From NCBI GenBank assembly GCA_015064065.1, contig SVSY01000003.1, forward strand, positions 1-45,674: 45,674 nt of DNA, read 5' to 3'. Within the stretch, counting starts at the first letter, position 1, and every line of letters begins with the position of its first letter. Below the pieces are notes generated by a model that saw only the letters and a program-made list of their open reading frames with translations, did no database searches and had not been told where the DNA came from. Shown here piece by piece: positions 16,495 through 23,592 of this stretch. Both the position numbers and the translations under genes were made by a program. Source of the DNA: Oscillospiraceae bacterium (GTDB lineage Bacteria > Bacillota > Clostridia > Oscillospirales > CAG-272).

Positions 16495-16808
16495 TAATAC
16501 GATATATCTTATAAAAAAGGACTGTTTCATTCAGAGGCAGATGTTCTGCGCCGAATAAAGCAGTCCTTAAAATCGGGGCTGCTTGATTTAGATGCAGAAG
16601 TCGAGTTCTTGGTTTCGTCGGCGTACAAAGGTACGGCAGAGACCAAGAACGCGGCTAAAAAACACACATAAAAATGAATTTTGAGAGCCTCGGCTTGAAA
16701 AATTCTACAAAAGAACCGCTCTTACTATCGACTTTTTGATAGCAAAAGCGGTTCTCTTTTTTTATTTTATTTTTGTGTGTTTTTGTTCTGCGCTAAAGGA
16801 AGCAGTCC
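16495..16808. other. Hairpin-rich noncoding stretch with nested inverted repeats
   Basis: No gene is visible. Hairpin A: 16517-16532 with 16553-16568 (AAGGACTG...CAGTCCTT, about 15 of 16 pairs including a wobble), whose loop holds a smaller GCAGA/TCTGC stem. Hairpin B: 16605-16616 with 16639-16650 (GTTCTTGG...CCAAGAAC), whose loop holds CGTAC/GTACG. Long-range pair C: AAAAACACACA (16658-16668) with TGTGTGTTTTT (16774-16784) enclosing the terminator. A direct repeat, TTCTGCGC...AAGCAGTCC, occurs at 16544-16566 and 16786-16808. Function unknown; could be a structured RNA or a decayed small mobile element. Confidence 0.6.
16712..16766. terminator. Terminator between the AraC gene and the decarboxylase
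   Basis: AGAACCGCT pairs with AGCGGTTCT, with an inner CTATC/GATAG stem, followed by CTTTTTTT on the plus strand. The reverse strand also has a T-rich tract after the stem, so it may serve both converging genes. Confidence 0.85.
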
Positions 16809-18140
16809 CTAATTAATTACCGAGATTTTTTCTATTCCGTAGTAGAGCATCAGCTCGGCTGAGCGCTTGTCGATGATCTCACCGCTCATAACGATAGGTA
16901 CTGCGGGTGGGCAGGACACAGTGGGAGACGCGCATATTCTGCCGACAGAGTCGCTCGTCGCTACCGTCTCGCTTGCTGAAAACACAGCCTCGCGGATAGA
17001 TAGCGCGCGCTCGGGAACGCTTGGAAGAGGCGGCTCAGTGCTCGCGGTGCTTTTAGGCTCAAGCGAGAGCAGAGCCTTCTCGAGCCGATCAAAGTCAGTC
17101 GGCGTGAGTGACGGAGTCGCCATAAGCACGAGCGCATCGGCATCGTAAAATTCAGGCTCTATGAACGCTTCCCGCAGTATATCTGCAAGCTCGAAGCCCG
17201 AATAAGAACATTTACTCTTGGTCAGCACAAGCTTGAGCGGCTCGCTTTGTTCAACTGCTACGGAGCGATCTGCAAGTGCTTTTTTTATCGAGTCAAATCG
17301 TTTTATACATTCTTTTAACTCAGTGCAATATTCTCCCGCAAGATACTCGTTGCACAGATCGAGCGATTGGAGTATCAGATATGATGGGCTCGTCGATGCG
17401 AAAAGCGCGAGCGCGGCTCTGATCTCGTCTTTGTCTGCGGGATAGCTTTTAGATACGTGCAGATAAGCGCCGCCCGTGAGAACGGGAAGTGTCTTGTGTG
17501 CCGAATCGGAGCACATATCCGCACCAAGCGCAAGCGGGTGGAGTGACGGTTCAATAAAGGCGAGATACGCTCCGTGCGCGTTATCTACGAGCAGAGGAAT
17601 ACCGTACGCGTGGCATACGTCGGAAAGCCTTGCGATGTCGGCTATATTTCCAAGATAATCGGGAGAGGTGACGTAAACGGCGTCGGGAAGAGAAGTCATA
17701 GCGTTAAGCTTCGTTTCAAGCGTGTTCGGCGTAACTTCGCAGGAGCAAAGATGCGTAAATTGCTCGGGATATATCCATTCTGCGTCGATGTCGAGCAGAG
17801 CGCAGGCATATACGAACGCTTTATGCACGTTGCGCGCGGCAAGCACGGTGGTGCGCTCTCCTTGCGAGCGTTTTTTTATGAGTGCGAGCATAGCCTTTAT
17901 TGCAAGCGTTGAGCCTTCGGTAGAGTAGAAGCTGTGTCCTGATCCAAAGAGCGCAGATGCATAGCTCTCGCTTTCTGCGATTATTCCGTCCGCGCCGTAG
18001 AGCACGTCAGCACCCGAGATCTCGGTAATGTCGAGTGCCTCACAGCCGAGCACCGATCTGCCCTTGTGACCGGGCATATGAAATCTTGAAGTGCCGCTTT
18101 CTGCATATTTTTTTACGAAGTCCGCGATCGGCGTCTTCAT
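16809..18140 (-). CDS. PLP-dependent Orn/Lys/Arg decarboxylase family protein
   Basis: A 443-residue fold-type I PLP enzyme of the short Orn/Lys/Arg decarboxylase family (B. subtilis SpeA/YaaO group). Landmarks: FHMPGHKG at 21-28, LFGSGHSFYSTEGSTLAIKAM, the Asp motif LLVDNAHGA, and SDSAHKTLPVLTGGAY with the PLP lysine. Members decarboxylate arginine, lysine or ornithine for polyamine synthesis; the substrate cannot be told here. Its ribosome site GGAGGAATAAT contains the stop codon of the SCIFF maturase, so translation is coupled. The C-terminal domain is shorter than in the large inducible decarboxylases. Why a polyamine-type enzyme is coupled to a SCIFF maturase is unclear. Confidence 0.88.
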   Translation of the reverse strand: MKTPIADFVKKYAESGTSRFHMPGHKGRSVLGCEALDITEISGADVLYGADGIIAESESYASALFGSGHSFYSTEGSTLAIKAMLALIKKRSQGERTTVLAARNVHKAFVYACALLDIDAEWIYPEQFTHLCSCEVTPNTLETKLNAMTSLPDAVYVTSPDYLGNIADIARLSDVCHAYGIPLLVDNAHGAYLAFIEPSLHPLALGADMCSDSAHKTLPVLTGGAYLHVSKSYPADKDEIRAALALFASTSPSYLILQSLDLCNEYLAGEYCTELKECIKRFDSIKKALADRSVAVEQSEPLKLVLTKSKCSYSGFELADILREAFIEPEFYDADALVLMATPSLTPTDFDRLEKALLSLEPKSTASTEPPLPSVPERALSIREAVFSASETVATSDSVGRICASPTVSCPPAVPIVMSGEIIDKRSAELMLYYGIEKISVIN

Positions 18141-18141
18141 A

Positions 18142-19515
18142 TTATTCCTCCGATTCTGCTACCTGCATCATTACTGCGCATTCTATACGCTTTTTGAAAA
18201 GCTCACAGCCGTATTTATATACGCCGCCGATGCTTCCCGTTGCGTGATAGGAGTTCGCGGCACAGCCGCCCGAGCAGTAAAGTCTTGCCCAGCAATCCTT
18301 ACATTCGGGTCTTGCGTATGCGTTGCAGGAGCGGAACTCGTCCTGAATTTCGGTGTTGGTCACACCGTCGAATATATTTCCGAGGCTGTATTTGGGGTCT
18401 CCGACGAACTGATGACAGGGGAAGAGCTCGCCCCAAGGGGTGACAGCCATATATTCCGTACCCGAGCCGCAGCCGGTTATTCTCTTATAGATGCAAGGAC
18501 CGTTCTTGAGGTCGAGCATATAGTGGTAGAATGTGAAGGGTCTGCCTTCCTTTTTTCTCTTGAGCATTTCCTTTGCGAGTATCTCATACTGCTCGAATAT
18601 CTTAGGCATATCCTCTTCGGTGAGAGCATAAGGGTCGTCGGGCGGGCAGACTACGGGCTCCATACTAAGCTCTGTAAATCCGAGATCTGCCATATGGAAG
18701 AGATCGTTGGTAAAGTCAACGTTGTTGTGCGTGAACGTGCCTCTGACGTAATAATTTTTGCCCTCGCGTGCTTCTACGAGCTTTTGAAATTTGGGAACTA
18801 TTTTGTCATAGCTTCCGTTACCCGCGTAATCGCGGCGGAAGTGGTCGTTTACTTCCTTTCGTCCGTCAAGGCTGAGAACTACGTTGCTCATTTCCTTGTT
18901 GAGAAAATCGATGACCTCGTCGTCTATGAGTATGCCGTTCGTGGTAAGCGTAAATCTGAAGTTCTTATTGTGCTGTTTTTCAATGCTTCTCGCATAAGCT
19001 ACAAGCTGTTTTACGACGTCCCAGTTCATAAGGGGCTCGCCGCCGAAAAAGTCTACCTCAAGGTTTTTGCGAGTGCCTGAATGCTCGATAAGAAAATCAA
19101 ACGCGCGCTTTCCGACCTCAAAGCTCATAAGAGCTCTGTCGCCCTGATATTTACCCTGACTTGCAAAGCAGTAGGAGCAATTGAGATTGCAGGTGTGCGC
19201 AACGTGCAGACAGAGAGCCTTGATGACCTTGCTGTTGTTTTTGTAGTTGCAGGCAAGCTGCTCGTACTCGTCGACGGAGAAGAGCTTTCCCGCGTCTTCA
19301 AGTGCCTTTACGTCATCGATGCAGTCAAGTATCTCATCTTCTGTTACGTCGGGCAGATCGCCGTAGCGCTCGAGTATAGTTTTTACTATCTGCTCGGGCG
19401 AGTGTGTTTTGTACATTTCTATAATGTCGTATGCGACCTCGTCAACGGTATGTACCGAGCCGCTTGCGGTGTCGAGGACGATGTTATATCCGTTAAGCTT
19501 ATACTGGTGTACCAT
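18142..19515 (-). CDS. Radical SAM/SPASM maturase of the SCIFF ribosomal peptide
   Basis: A 457-residue radical SAM enzyme that installs a thioether cross-link in the SCIFF peptide (CteB/Tte1186 family). The N-terminal 90 residues form the peptide-recognition domain (MVHQYKLNGYNIVLDTASGS). The cluster-binding CNLNCSYC is at 109-116, GGEPLMNW follows, and the C-terminal SPASM domain carries the Cys ligands in GCGSGTEYMAV, FPCHQFVG, CNAYARPECKDCWARLYCSGGC and YGCELFKKR. It lies 72 bases downstream of the SCIFF peptide gene behind a hairpin that probably reduces its expression relative to the peptide, and it is directly followed by the decarboxylase gene. Confidence 0.96.
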   Translation of the reverse strand: MVHQYKLNGYNIVLDTASGSVHTVDEVAYDIIEMYKTHSPEQIVKTILERYGDLPDVTEDEILDCIDDVKALEDAGKLFSVDEYEQLACNYKNNSKVIKALCLHVAHTCNLNCSYCFASQGKYQGDRALMSFEVGKRAFDFLIEHSGTRKNLEVDFFGGEPLMNWDVVKQLVAYARSIEKQHNKNFRFTLTTNGILIDDEVIDFLNKEMSNVVLSLDGRKEVNDHFRRDYAGNGSYDKIVPKFQKLVEAREGKNYYVRGTFTHNNVDFTNDLFHMADLGFTELSMEPVVCPPDDPYALTEEDMPKIFEQYEILAKEMLKRKKEGRPFTFYHYMLDLKNGPCIYKRITGCGSGTEYMAVTPWGELFPCHQFVGDPKYSLGNIFDGVTNTEIQDEFRSCNAYARPECKDCWARLYCSGGCAANSYHATGSIGGVYKYGCELFKKRIECAVMMQVAESEE

Positions 19516-19533
19516 AAATAACTCCTGAGTTTT

Positions 19534-19571
19534 AAAATTAAAACGCTGTCTCGGTAAAAAGACAGCGTTTT
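19534..19571 (-). terminator. Attenuator/terminator between the SCIFF peptide and its maturase
   Basis: Read on the reverse strand, AAAACGCTGTC pairs perfectly with GACAGCGTTTT over a 10-base loop and is followed by AATTTTAAAA. Partial readthrough would give much peptide and little maturase, as is usual for RiPP operons. Confidence 0.75.
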
Positions 19572-19587
19572 ATCGGTTTCAAGGAAA

Positions 19588-19737
19588 TTAGTTGTTTTCC
19601 TTGTTCTCGCACTGCTGGTTTGCAACGCCGCAAGAGGTCTTGCAAGCGGACTGGCAAGAGGTCTGGCACTCGCCACAGCCACCGTTCTTAACGGTCTTAG
19701 CAATATCCTTAGTTTCAACAGTTTTGATTCTGCTCAT
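19588..19737 (-). CDS. SCIFF (six cysteines in forty-five) ribosomal peptide precursor
   Basis: The reverse strand encodes 49 residues: leader MSRIKTVETKDIAKTVKNGG and a core with six Cys at 21, 24, 28, 32, 36 and 43 (CGECQTSCQSACKTSCGV, then ANQQCENKENN). Spacing and flanks are those of the SCIFF family found across Clostridia, whose modified product has no settled role. The start has GGAGGA 9 bases upstream and a perfect consensus promoter. Residue 37, after the fifth Cys, is Gly (codon GGC), whereas characterised SCIFF peptides have Thr37 as the thioether acceptor for Cys32. Confidence 0.97.
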   Translation of the reverse strand: MSRIKTVETKDIAKTVKNGGCGECQTSCQSACKTSCGVANQQCENKENN

Positions 19738-19775
19738 TTTTCAAGTCCTCCAAATCGGATTATTTTTACTGAATT

Positions 19776-19804
19776 ATTATAACACAAAGAGAGTGTGTTG
19801 TCAA
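19776..19804 (-). promoter_or_regulatory. Consensus promoter of the SCIFF operon
   Basis: On the reverse strand TTGACA and TATAAT are 17 bases apart, a perfect SigA consensus, about 40 bases before the peptide start. Strong constitutive expression is expected. Confidence 0.92.
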
Positions 19805-19831
19805 TAGGAATATAAAAAATGCTACGATATT

Positions 19832-20608
19832 TTATTCTTCATCGGGTAAAATGTCGTTTTCGTAACTCTTCATACCCTGCATTTTGCCTATTTCGCGAAA
19901 GCCGTCGATCCCGCCGCGCTGTATCGCACCGAAAATGCGATAGCGCAGACCCTTGTTGTCGCGTTCAAGCGTTGCAAGAAGCTTTTTCATTTCCTCACGC
20001 TCGGTGTTGCCGTCGGCGGGGCAGGGGGATTTTACGACGGGAAGCTCTGTTTTCGAGGCAAAATAACGCACGTCTTTTTCGGGCATATATATCATAGGAC
20101 GGATAAGAGTTATTTCGGTATTCGAAAGATATGTCACGGGCTGAAAGCAACCGAGCCTTCCCTCGTAGAAGAGGTTGAGCATAAAGGTCTCGACAACGTC
20201 GTCGAAGTGGTGGCCGAGAGCGACCTTGTTGCAGCCTATCTCCTTTGCGTAGCCGTAAAGAGCGCCACGGCGCATCTTGGCACAGAGAGAGCAGGGATTT
20301 TTTTCCTTGCGAACATCGAATATTATTTTTGATATTTGCGTGGGAACGGTGTGATACTCAACGCCAAGCTCCTCACAGAAATTTTTTACGGGGGTGAGAT
20401 CCATTCCCTCAAAGCCCATATCAACGGTTATGGCGCAGAGCTCAAATTTCTTGGGATAAAAGCGGCGCAGATCGCTCATTGCGCAGAGCAGAGTGAGCGA
20501 GTCCTTTCCCGCAGATACTCCAACGGCTATCTTGTCGCCGTCCTCTATCATATCGTAGTCGTCCACGGCACGTCTGACGTAGCTGAGGACTCTTTTTATA
20601 TTTTCCAT
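19832..20608 (-). CDS. TtcA-like PP-loop ATPase, tRNA 2-thiolation family
   Basis: A 258-residue ATP pyrophosphatase of the TtcA/TtuA superfamily, which adenylates tRNA bases before sulfur transfer. The PP-loop is GVSAGKDSLTLL near residue 32-43. The pair CSLC near 116-119 and a further Cys in VVKSPCPADG supply the usual iron-sulfur ligands. ALGHHFDDVVETFMLNLFY is a further family signature. The first ATG in frame is at 20608, preceded by AGGATATACCTT; a TTG further upstream (20626) overlaps the previous gene and is less likely. It overlaps or abuts the TrmN6-like gene, forming a two-gene tRNA-modification operon. Target could be C32 of tRNA, by similarity to TtcA. Confidence 0.88.
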   Translation of the reverse strand: MENIKRVLSYVRRAVDDYDMIEDGDKIAVGVSAGKDSLTLLCAMSDLRRFYPKKFELCAITVDMGFEGMDLTPVKNFCEELGVEYHTVPTQISKIIFDVRKEKNPCSLCAKMRRGALYGYAKEIGCNKVALGHHFDDVVETFMLNLFYEGRLGCFQPVTYLSNTEITLIRPMIYMPEKDVRYFASKTELPVVKSPCPADGNTEREEMKKLLATLERDNKGLRYRIFGAIQRGGIDGFREIGKMQGMKSYENDILPDEE

Positions 20609-20618
20609 AAGGTATATC

Positions 20619-21368
20619 CTATTCAAAAGAAAGTGTGTCGTAAATTTTTTGCGCCTCGTCTGAGAGCTCTGTAGTGCCGTCGCGGTAGAGCACGAGCGGA
20701 GCGGTCATCGTCATTCCCGAAGCTCCGCCCTTCGTTGCGCTTACGAGCACCATCGAAGGCGGTGTTTTAGGTGTTGCACACACGGGGGTAATTATTTTCG
20801 GCTCAAGGCGGTTTTGTCGCATAGCAAAGAAAAGATCGCAGAGTCGGTCGGGTCTCCAGACCGCGTAAAATCTACCGCCGTGCTTCAGGAGTCTGAATGC
20901 CGCCGCGCAGAAGTCCGAGATATCTCCGCATACCTCGTGGCGCGCGATGTATTTTCTGTCGGAGTCATTGCGCTTTCCGCTGTCGGTCTTCATATAAGGC
21001 GGATTTGTAAAAACGGCGTCAAATTCGCCGTATTCGCTGACCTTGAGGTCTCTTACGTCGCTTTGTATCACGCAAACGCGCTCCGCGAGCTCGTTGTATT
21101 CGGCGTTGCGCTTTGCAAGAGATGCGAAATCCTCCTGTATCTCGAAAGCGTGCACGCTTGAGAACTTATTTTTTGAAGCGAGCAAAAAGGAGATTATTCC
21201 CGTGCCCGCGCCAAGCTCTGCGGCGCGGCCGTTTGCGCGCGGCTTTATGAAGGAGGCGAGAAGGAATGCATCTGTTCCAAACGTCAAACCGTCCTTTTTT
21301 TGTATGAGCGTTATCTTTTCGTTTACAACGTCAAGACGCTCGTCGTCAAAAAGCGTGAGCTCCTTCAT
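20619..21368 (-). CDS. tRNA1(Val) (adenine-37-N6)-methyltransferase-like (TrmN6/YfiC family)
   Basis: A 249-residue Rossmann-fold SAM methyltransferase. Motif I is AAELGAGTGIISFLLA, and the catalytic NPPY motif of N6-adenine methyltransferases occurs in FTNPPYMKTDSG. The C-terminal GGRFYAVWRPDRL and KGGASGMTM segments match the YfiC/TrmN6 group, often annotated tRNA1(Val) (A37-N6)-methyltransferase; the exact target is not established in Clostridia. TTGGAGGT lies 5 bases before the ATG. Its TAG stop lies 10 bases before the ATG of the TtcA-like gene, inside that gene's leader. Confidence 0.87.
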   Translation of the reverse strand: MKELTLFDDERLDVVNEKITLIQKKDGLTFGTDAFLLASFIKPRANGRAAELGAGTGIISFLLASKNKFSSVHAFEIQEDFASLAKRNAEYNELAERVCVIQSDVRDLKVSEYGEFDAVFTNPPYMKTDSGKRNDSDRKYIARHEVCGDISDFCAAAFRLLKHGGRFYAVWRPDRLCDLFFAMRQNRLEPKIITPVCATPKTPPSMVLVSATKGGASGMTMTAPLVLYRDGTTELSDEAQKIYDTLSFE

Positions 21369-21398
21369 AATACCTCCAAGGTCAACCGTGATTTTACA

Positions 21399-21431
21399 AA
21401 ACGAGGTTGTTGCACAGCAACAACCTCGTTT
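21399..21431. terminator. Terminator of the ferredoxin gene
   Basis: AAACGAGGTTGTTG pairs perfectly with CAACAACCTCGTTT over the five-base loop. On the reverse strand it follows the ferredoxin stop by 19 bases and precedes TTTTGTAAAAT. Confidence 0.85.
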
Positions 21432-21450
21432 ATGTACAGAATTGCAACGA

Positions 21451-21621
21451 TTATTCAGCAGCGGGAGCCTCTACGGGGCAAGCCTCTGCACATGCACCGC
21501 ACTCGATGCACTCGTCAGCGTTGATCTCGTACTTACCGTCGCCCTCAGTGATAGCACTTACGGGGCAAGCGTCTGCACATGCACCGCAAGCGATGCAAGC
21601 GTCGGAAATTTTGTATGCCAT
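21451..21621 (-). CDS. 2[4Fe-4S] ferredoxin, clostridial type
   Basis: A 56-residue low-potential electron carrier, the length typical of clostridial ferredoxins. Two cluster motifs are complete: CIACGACADACP and CIECGACAEACP, with the usual duplicated halves MAYKISD and YEINADE before them. It serves enzymes such as pyruvate:ferredoxin oxidoreductase, hydrogenase and Rnf. Start: ATG at 21621 behind GGAGGTG; the longer frame runs into the promoter. Monocistronic with its own promoter and terminator, consistent with high expression. Confidence 0.96.
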   Translation of the reverse strand: MAYKISDACIACGACADACPVSAITEGDGKYEINADECIECGACAEACPVEAPAAE

Positions 21622-21656
21622 GATAAAACACCTCCATAGTTTTTGTGTATACATAC

Positions 21657-21684
21657 ATTGTATCACAATAATAAAAAATTTCAA
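21657..21684 (-). promoter_or_regulatory. Ferredoxin promoter
   Basis: Reverse strand: TTGAAA, 16 bases, TACAAT with extended -10 TGA, about 36 bases before the start codon. The rest of the 260-base gap up to spoIIAA (21685-21881) is very AT-rich, with a TTGATTTTT/AAAAATCAA inverted repeat near 21715-21745 and no gene; I could not assign the spoIIA promoter with confidence. Confidence 0.65.
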
Positions 21685-21881
21685 GAGCAAAGCGAAAAAT
21701 TTTTTTAATATTTTTGATTTTTTTCTTGAAAAAATGTAAAAATCAAGTTTTTTCAGCTTTTTGAGCCTTTAAATATCATACTGCAAAGAGGAAAGATAAA
21801 AATTTTTGTAGGACTATATGTGACAAATTACGCGCAAAAGCTGTGCTAAAATATAGAAAAAAGAAATTAAAGGAGGTCAAA

Positions 21882-22235
21882 ATGCAAAAAAGTAACTGTG
21901 TATTAAGCCTTTCGTCAGATGAAAACGGCACGCTTCTCAGAGTCGAGCTTATAGGAGATATCGATCATCACGGCGCTGTTGGAGTGCGTAGCGAGATAGA
22001 CGGAGCAATATCCGAGCACAGACCGACACGGACGGTATTGGTGCTGTCGGGCGTGGAATTTATGGACAGTTCGGGAATTGGGCTGATAATGGGAAGGTAC
22101 GCCAGAATGAATGCCATAGGCGGAGAACTCGTTCTGCGCGGCGTAAGCGATCGCCTGATGAGGATATTCAGAATGGCGGGGCTTGAAAGAATAGTAAAAA
22201 TAGAGGAGGAAGAAGATGAAGACGAGCGAGACTAA
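21882..22235 (+). CDS. spoIIAA: Anti-sigma F factor antagonist SpoIIAA
   Basis: A 117-residue STAS-domain protein that, when unphosphorylated, frees sigma F from SpoIIAB in the forespore. The phosphorylation site is in FMDSSGIGLIMGRY around residue 64-77. It starts at 21882 behind AAGGAGGTC; the frame upstream of that is not coding. The last residues are very acidic (EEEEDEDERD), partly because the ribosome site of spoIIAB (GAGGAGGAAGAAG) is embedded there. It overlaps spoIIAB by 20 bases. Together with the two following genes it forms the classical sporulation operon. Confidence 0.95.
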   Translation: MQKSNCVLSLSSDENGTLLRVELIGDIDHHGAVGVRSEIDGAISEHRPTRTVLVLSGVEFMDSSGIGLIMGRYARMNAIGGELVLRGVSDRLMRIFRMAGLERIVKIEEEEDEDERD

Positions 22236-22683
22236 AAATCATTCTTTAGCAAAATGCCGTAATGAGATGAAACTGAAATTGCCGTCACTGTCGGTAAACG
22301 AGGCTATAGCGAGGGCGGCAGTAGCCGTTTTCTGCTCTCAGGCAGACCCCACACCGAGCGAGCTGGCAGACATAAAATGTGCCGTTTCCGAGGCAGTCAC
22401 CAACTGTATAGTTCACGCCTACCGAGAGACTGTCGGCACGATATACATAACCGTTAAGCTTTTCGAGGACGGGCTTGTCCGCATAGAGATAAAAGACAAG
22501 GGGTGCGGAATAGAGGACGTCGATACGGCGCGTCAGCCTCTGTATACTACCGATGCCGCGAACGAGCGCAGTGGAATGGGCTTTACGGTGATGGAAAGCT
22601 TTTGTGACAAGGTGAGGGTCTTTTCAGGATGCAAAAAGGGAACTACAGTAACACTGTTCAAATATCTCAAGGGGAGAGAATAG
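22216..22683 (+). CDS. spoIIAB: Anti-sigma F factor / serine kinase SpoIIAB
   Basis: A 155-residue GHKL kinase that binds sigma F and phosphorylates SpoIIAA. The N-box is SEAVTNCIVHAY, the G1 box DKGCGIED and the G2 box GMGFTVM. Slightly longer than the B. subtilis protein, mostly at the N-terminus (MKTSETKNHSLAKCR). Start overlaps spoIIAA by 20 bases and lies right after GGAGGAAGAAG, implying translational coupling that keeps antagonist and anti-sigma in proportion. Confidence 0.95.
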   Translation: MKTSETKNHSLAKCRNEMKLKLPSLSVNEAIARAAVAVFCSQADPTPSELADIKCAVSEAVTNCIVHAYRETVGTIYITVKLFEDGLVRIEIKDKGCGIEDVDTARQPLYTTDAANERSGMGFTVMESFCDKVRVFSGCKKGTTVTLFKYLKGRE

Positions 22684-23438
22684 AGGATACTCAAAGGAGG
22701 GACTTTGAATCAAACCGTGAGCTTATCGCGCTTGCACAGAGTGCCGATGAAAAAGAGTCTATGGAGGCGACAGAGGAGCTTATAACACTCAATCACGGTT
22801 TGGTACGCACGATAGCTATGCGATTTCGTGAGCGTGGAGTGGACTTTGAGGATCTTATGCAGATAGGAACGATAGGGCTTCTCAAGGCTATACGAAGCTT
22901 CGATCTTGAACGCGGCACCTGTTTTTCTACCTATGCCGTTCCGATGATATTCGGTGAGATACGGCGATCCTTGCGCGACGAAGGTCCTATAAAAGTGGGA
23001 CGCTACTACAAAAAACTCGGTATAGAGCTTATGCGCGCGAAAAACGAGATAATTCAGAGTGAAGGACGCGAGCCGCACGTAAAGGAGCTTGCAAAGGCTG
23101 TAGGCGTGTCGGTAGAGGAGGCGGCTATAGCGATAGACGCTATGAGCCCGATAGCTTCATTCTCGGATCTCGTTTACGGCGAGGATGACGGAATAATGTT
23201 GGAGGATACCTTGGCTGACACCGAAAGTCTTGAGGATACCGAGAGGCTGATAGACAATATGACGCTCGCACGGGCGATATCGAGAATGCCGATCGAATGG
23301 CAGAGGATAGTCGTTTTGCGTTACTACAGAAACAAAACTCAACAGCAGGTCGCAGATGCGTTGGGACTTTCACAGGTAAAGGTATCGCGAGAGGAGAAAA
23401 AGATAGTTGCGTTCTTGCAGAATGAGATGAAAGTGTAG
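22629..23438 (+). CDS. sigF: Sporulation sigma factor SigF
   Basis: A 269-residue sigma-70 family factor directing early forespore transcription. Region 2 contains LITLNHGLVRTIAMRF, FEDLMQIGTIGLLKAIRSFD and GTCFSTYAVPMIFGEIRRSLRD; region 3 is HVKELAKAVGVSVEEAA; region 4 ends in QRIVVLRYYRNKTQQQVADALGLSQVKVSREEKK. The only in-frame start before region 2 is the ATG at 22629, 55 bases inside spoIIAB, preceded by GGTGAGGGT at a long spacing. A much stronger site, AAAGGAGGGA at 22694-22703, has no in-frame start codon after it, so the true start is uncertain. Could be SigG by sequence alone, but the operon context indicates SigF. Confidence 0.93.
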   Translation: MQKGNYSNTVQISQGERIEDTQRRDFESNRELIALAQSADEKESMEATEELITLNHGLVRTIAMRFRERGVDFEDLMQIGTIGLLKAIRSFDLERGTCFSTYAVPMIFGEIRRSLRDEGPIKVGRYYKKLGIELMRAKNEIIQSEGREPHVKELAKAVGVSVEEAAIAIDAMSPIASFSDLVYGEDDGIMLEDTLADTESLEDTERLIDNMTLARAISRMPIEWQRIVVLRYYRNKTQQQVADALGLSQVKVSREEKKIVAFLQNEMKV

Positions 23439-23527
23439 TCATTTTAAACAATTTTTTTGAAAATAAGACGTCATATTTACCAAAAATAAAAATTTTTTCA
23501 GAAAATAAAATTTTTTGCAAAATTGAC

Positions 23528-23556
23528 TTGAAATTATCAAACTTCTGTGGTATATT
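23528..23556 (+). promoter_or_regulatory. Promoter of pgk-tpiA
   Basis: TTGAAA (23528-23533), 17 bases, TATATT (23551-23556) with extended -10 TGG. An overlapping TTGACT lies 5 bases upstream. Confidence 0.7.
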
Positions 23557-23592
23557 ATAGGGTGGAAAAATAATTGAAAGGTGGACATAAAA

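Noticed and set aside
18091..19080. 329-codon plus-strand frame opposite the SCIFF maturase
   Set aside because: The reverse strand holds a complete radical SAM/SPASM enzyme with all Cys ligands.
22705..22785. 26-codon TTG-started frame after a strong ribosome site inside sigF
   Set aside because: Too short, no known peptide, and it overlaps sigF. Kept only as a remark on the sigF start.
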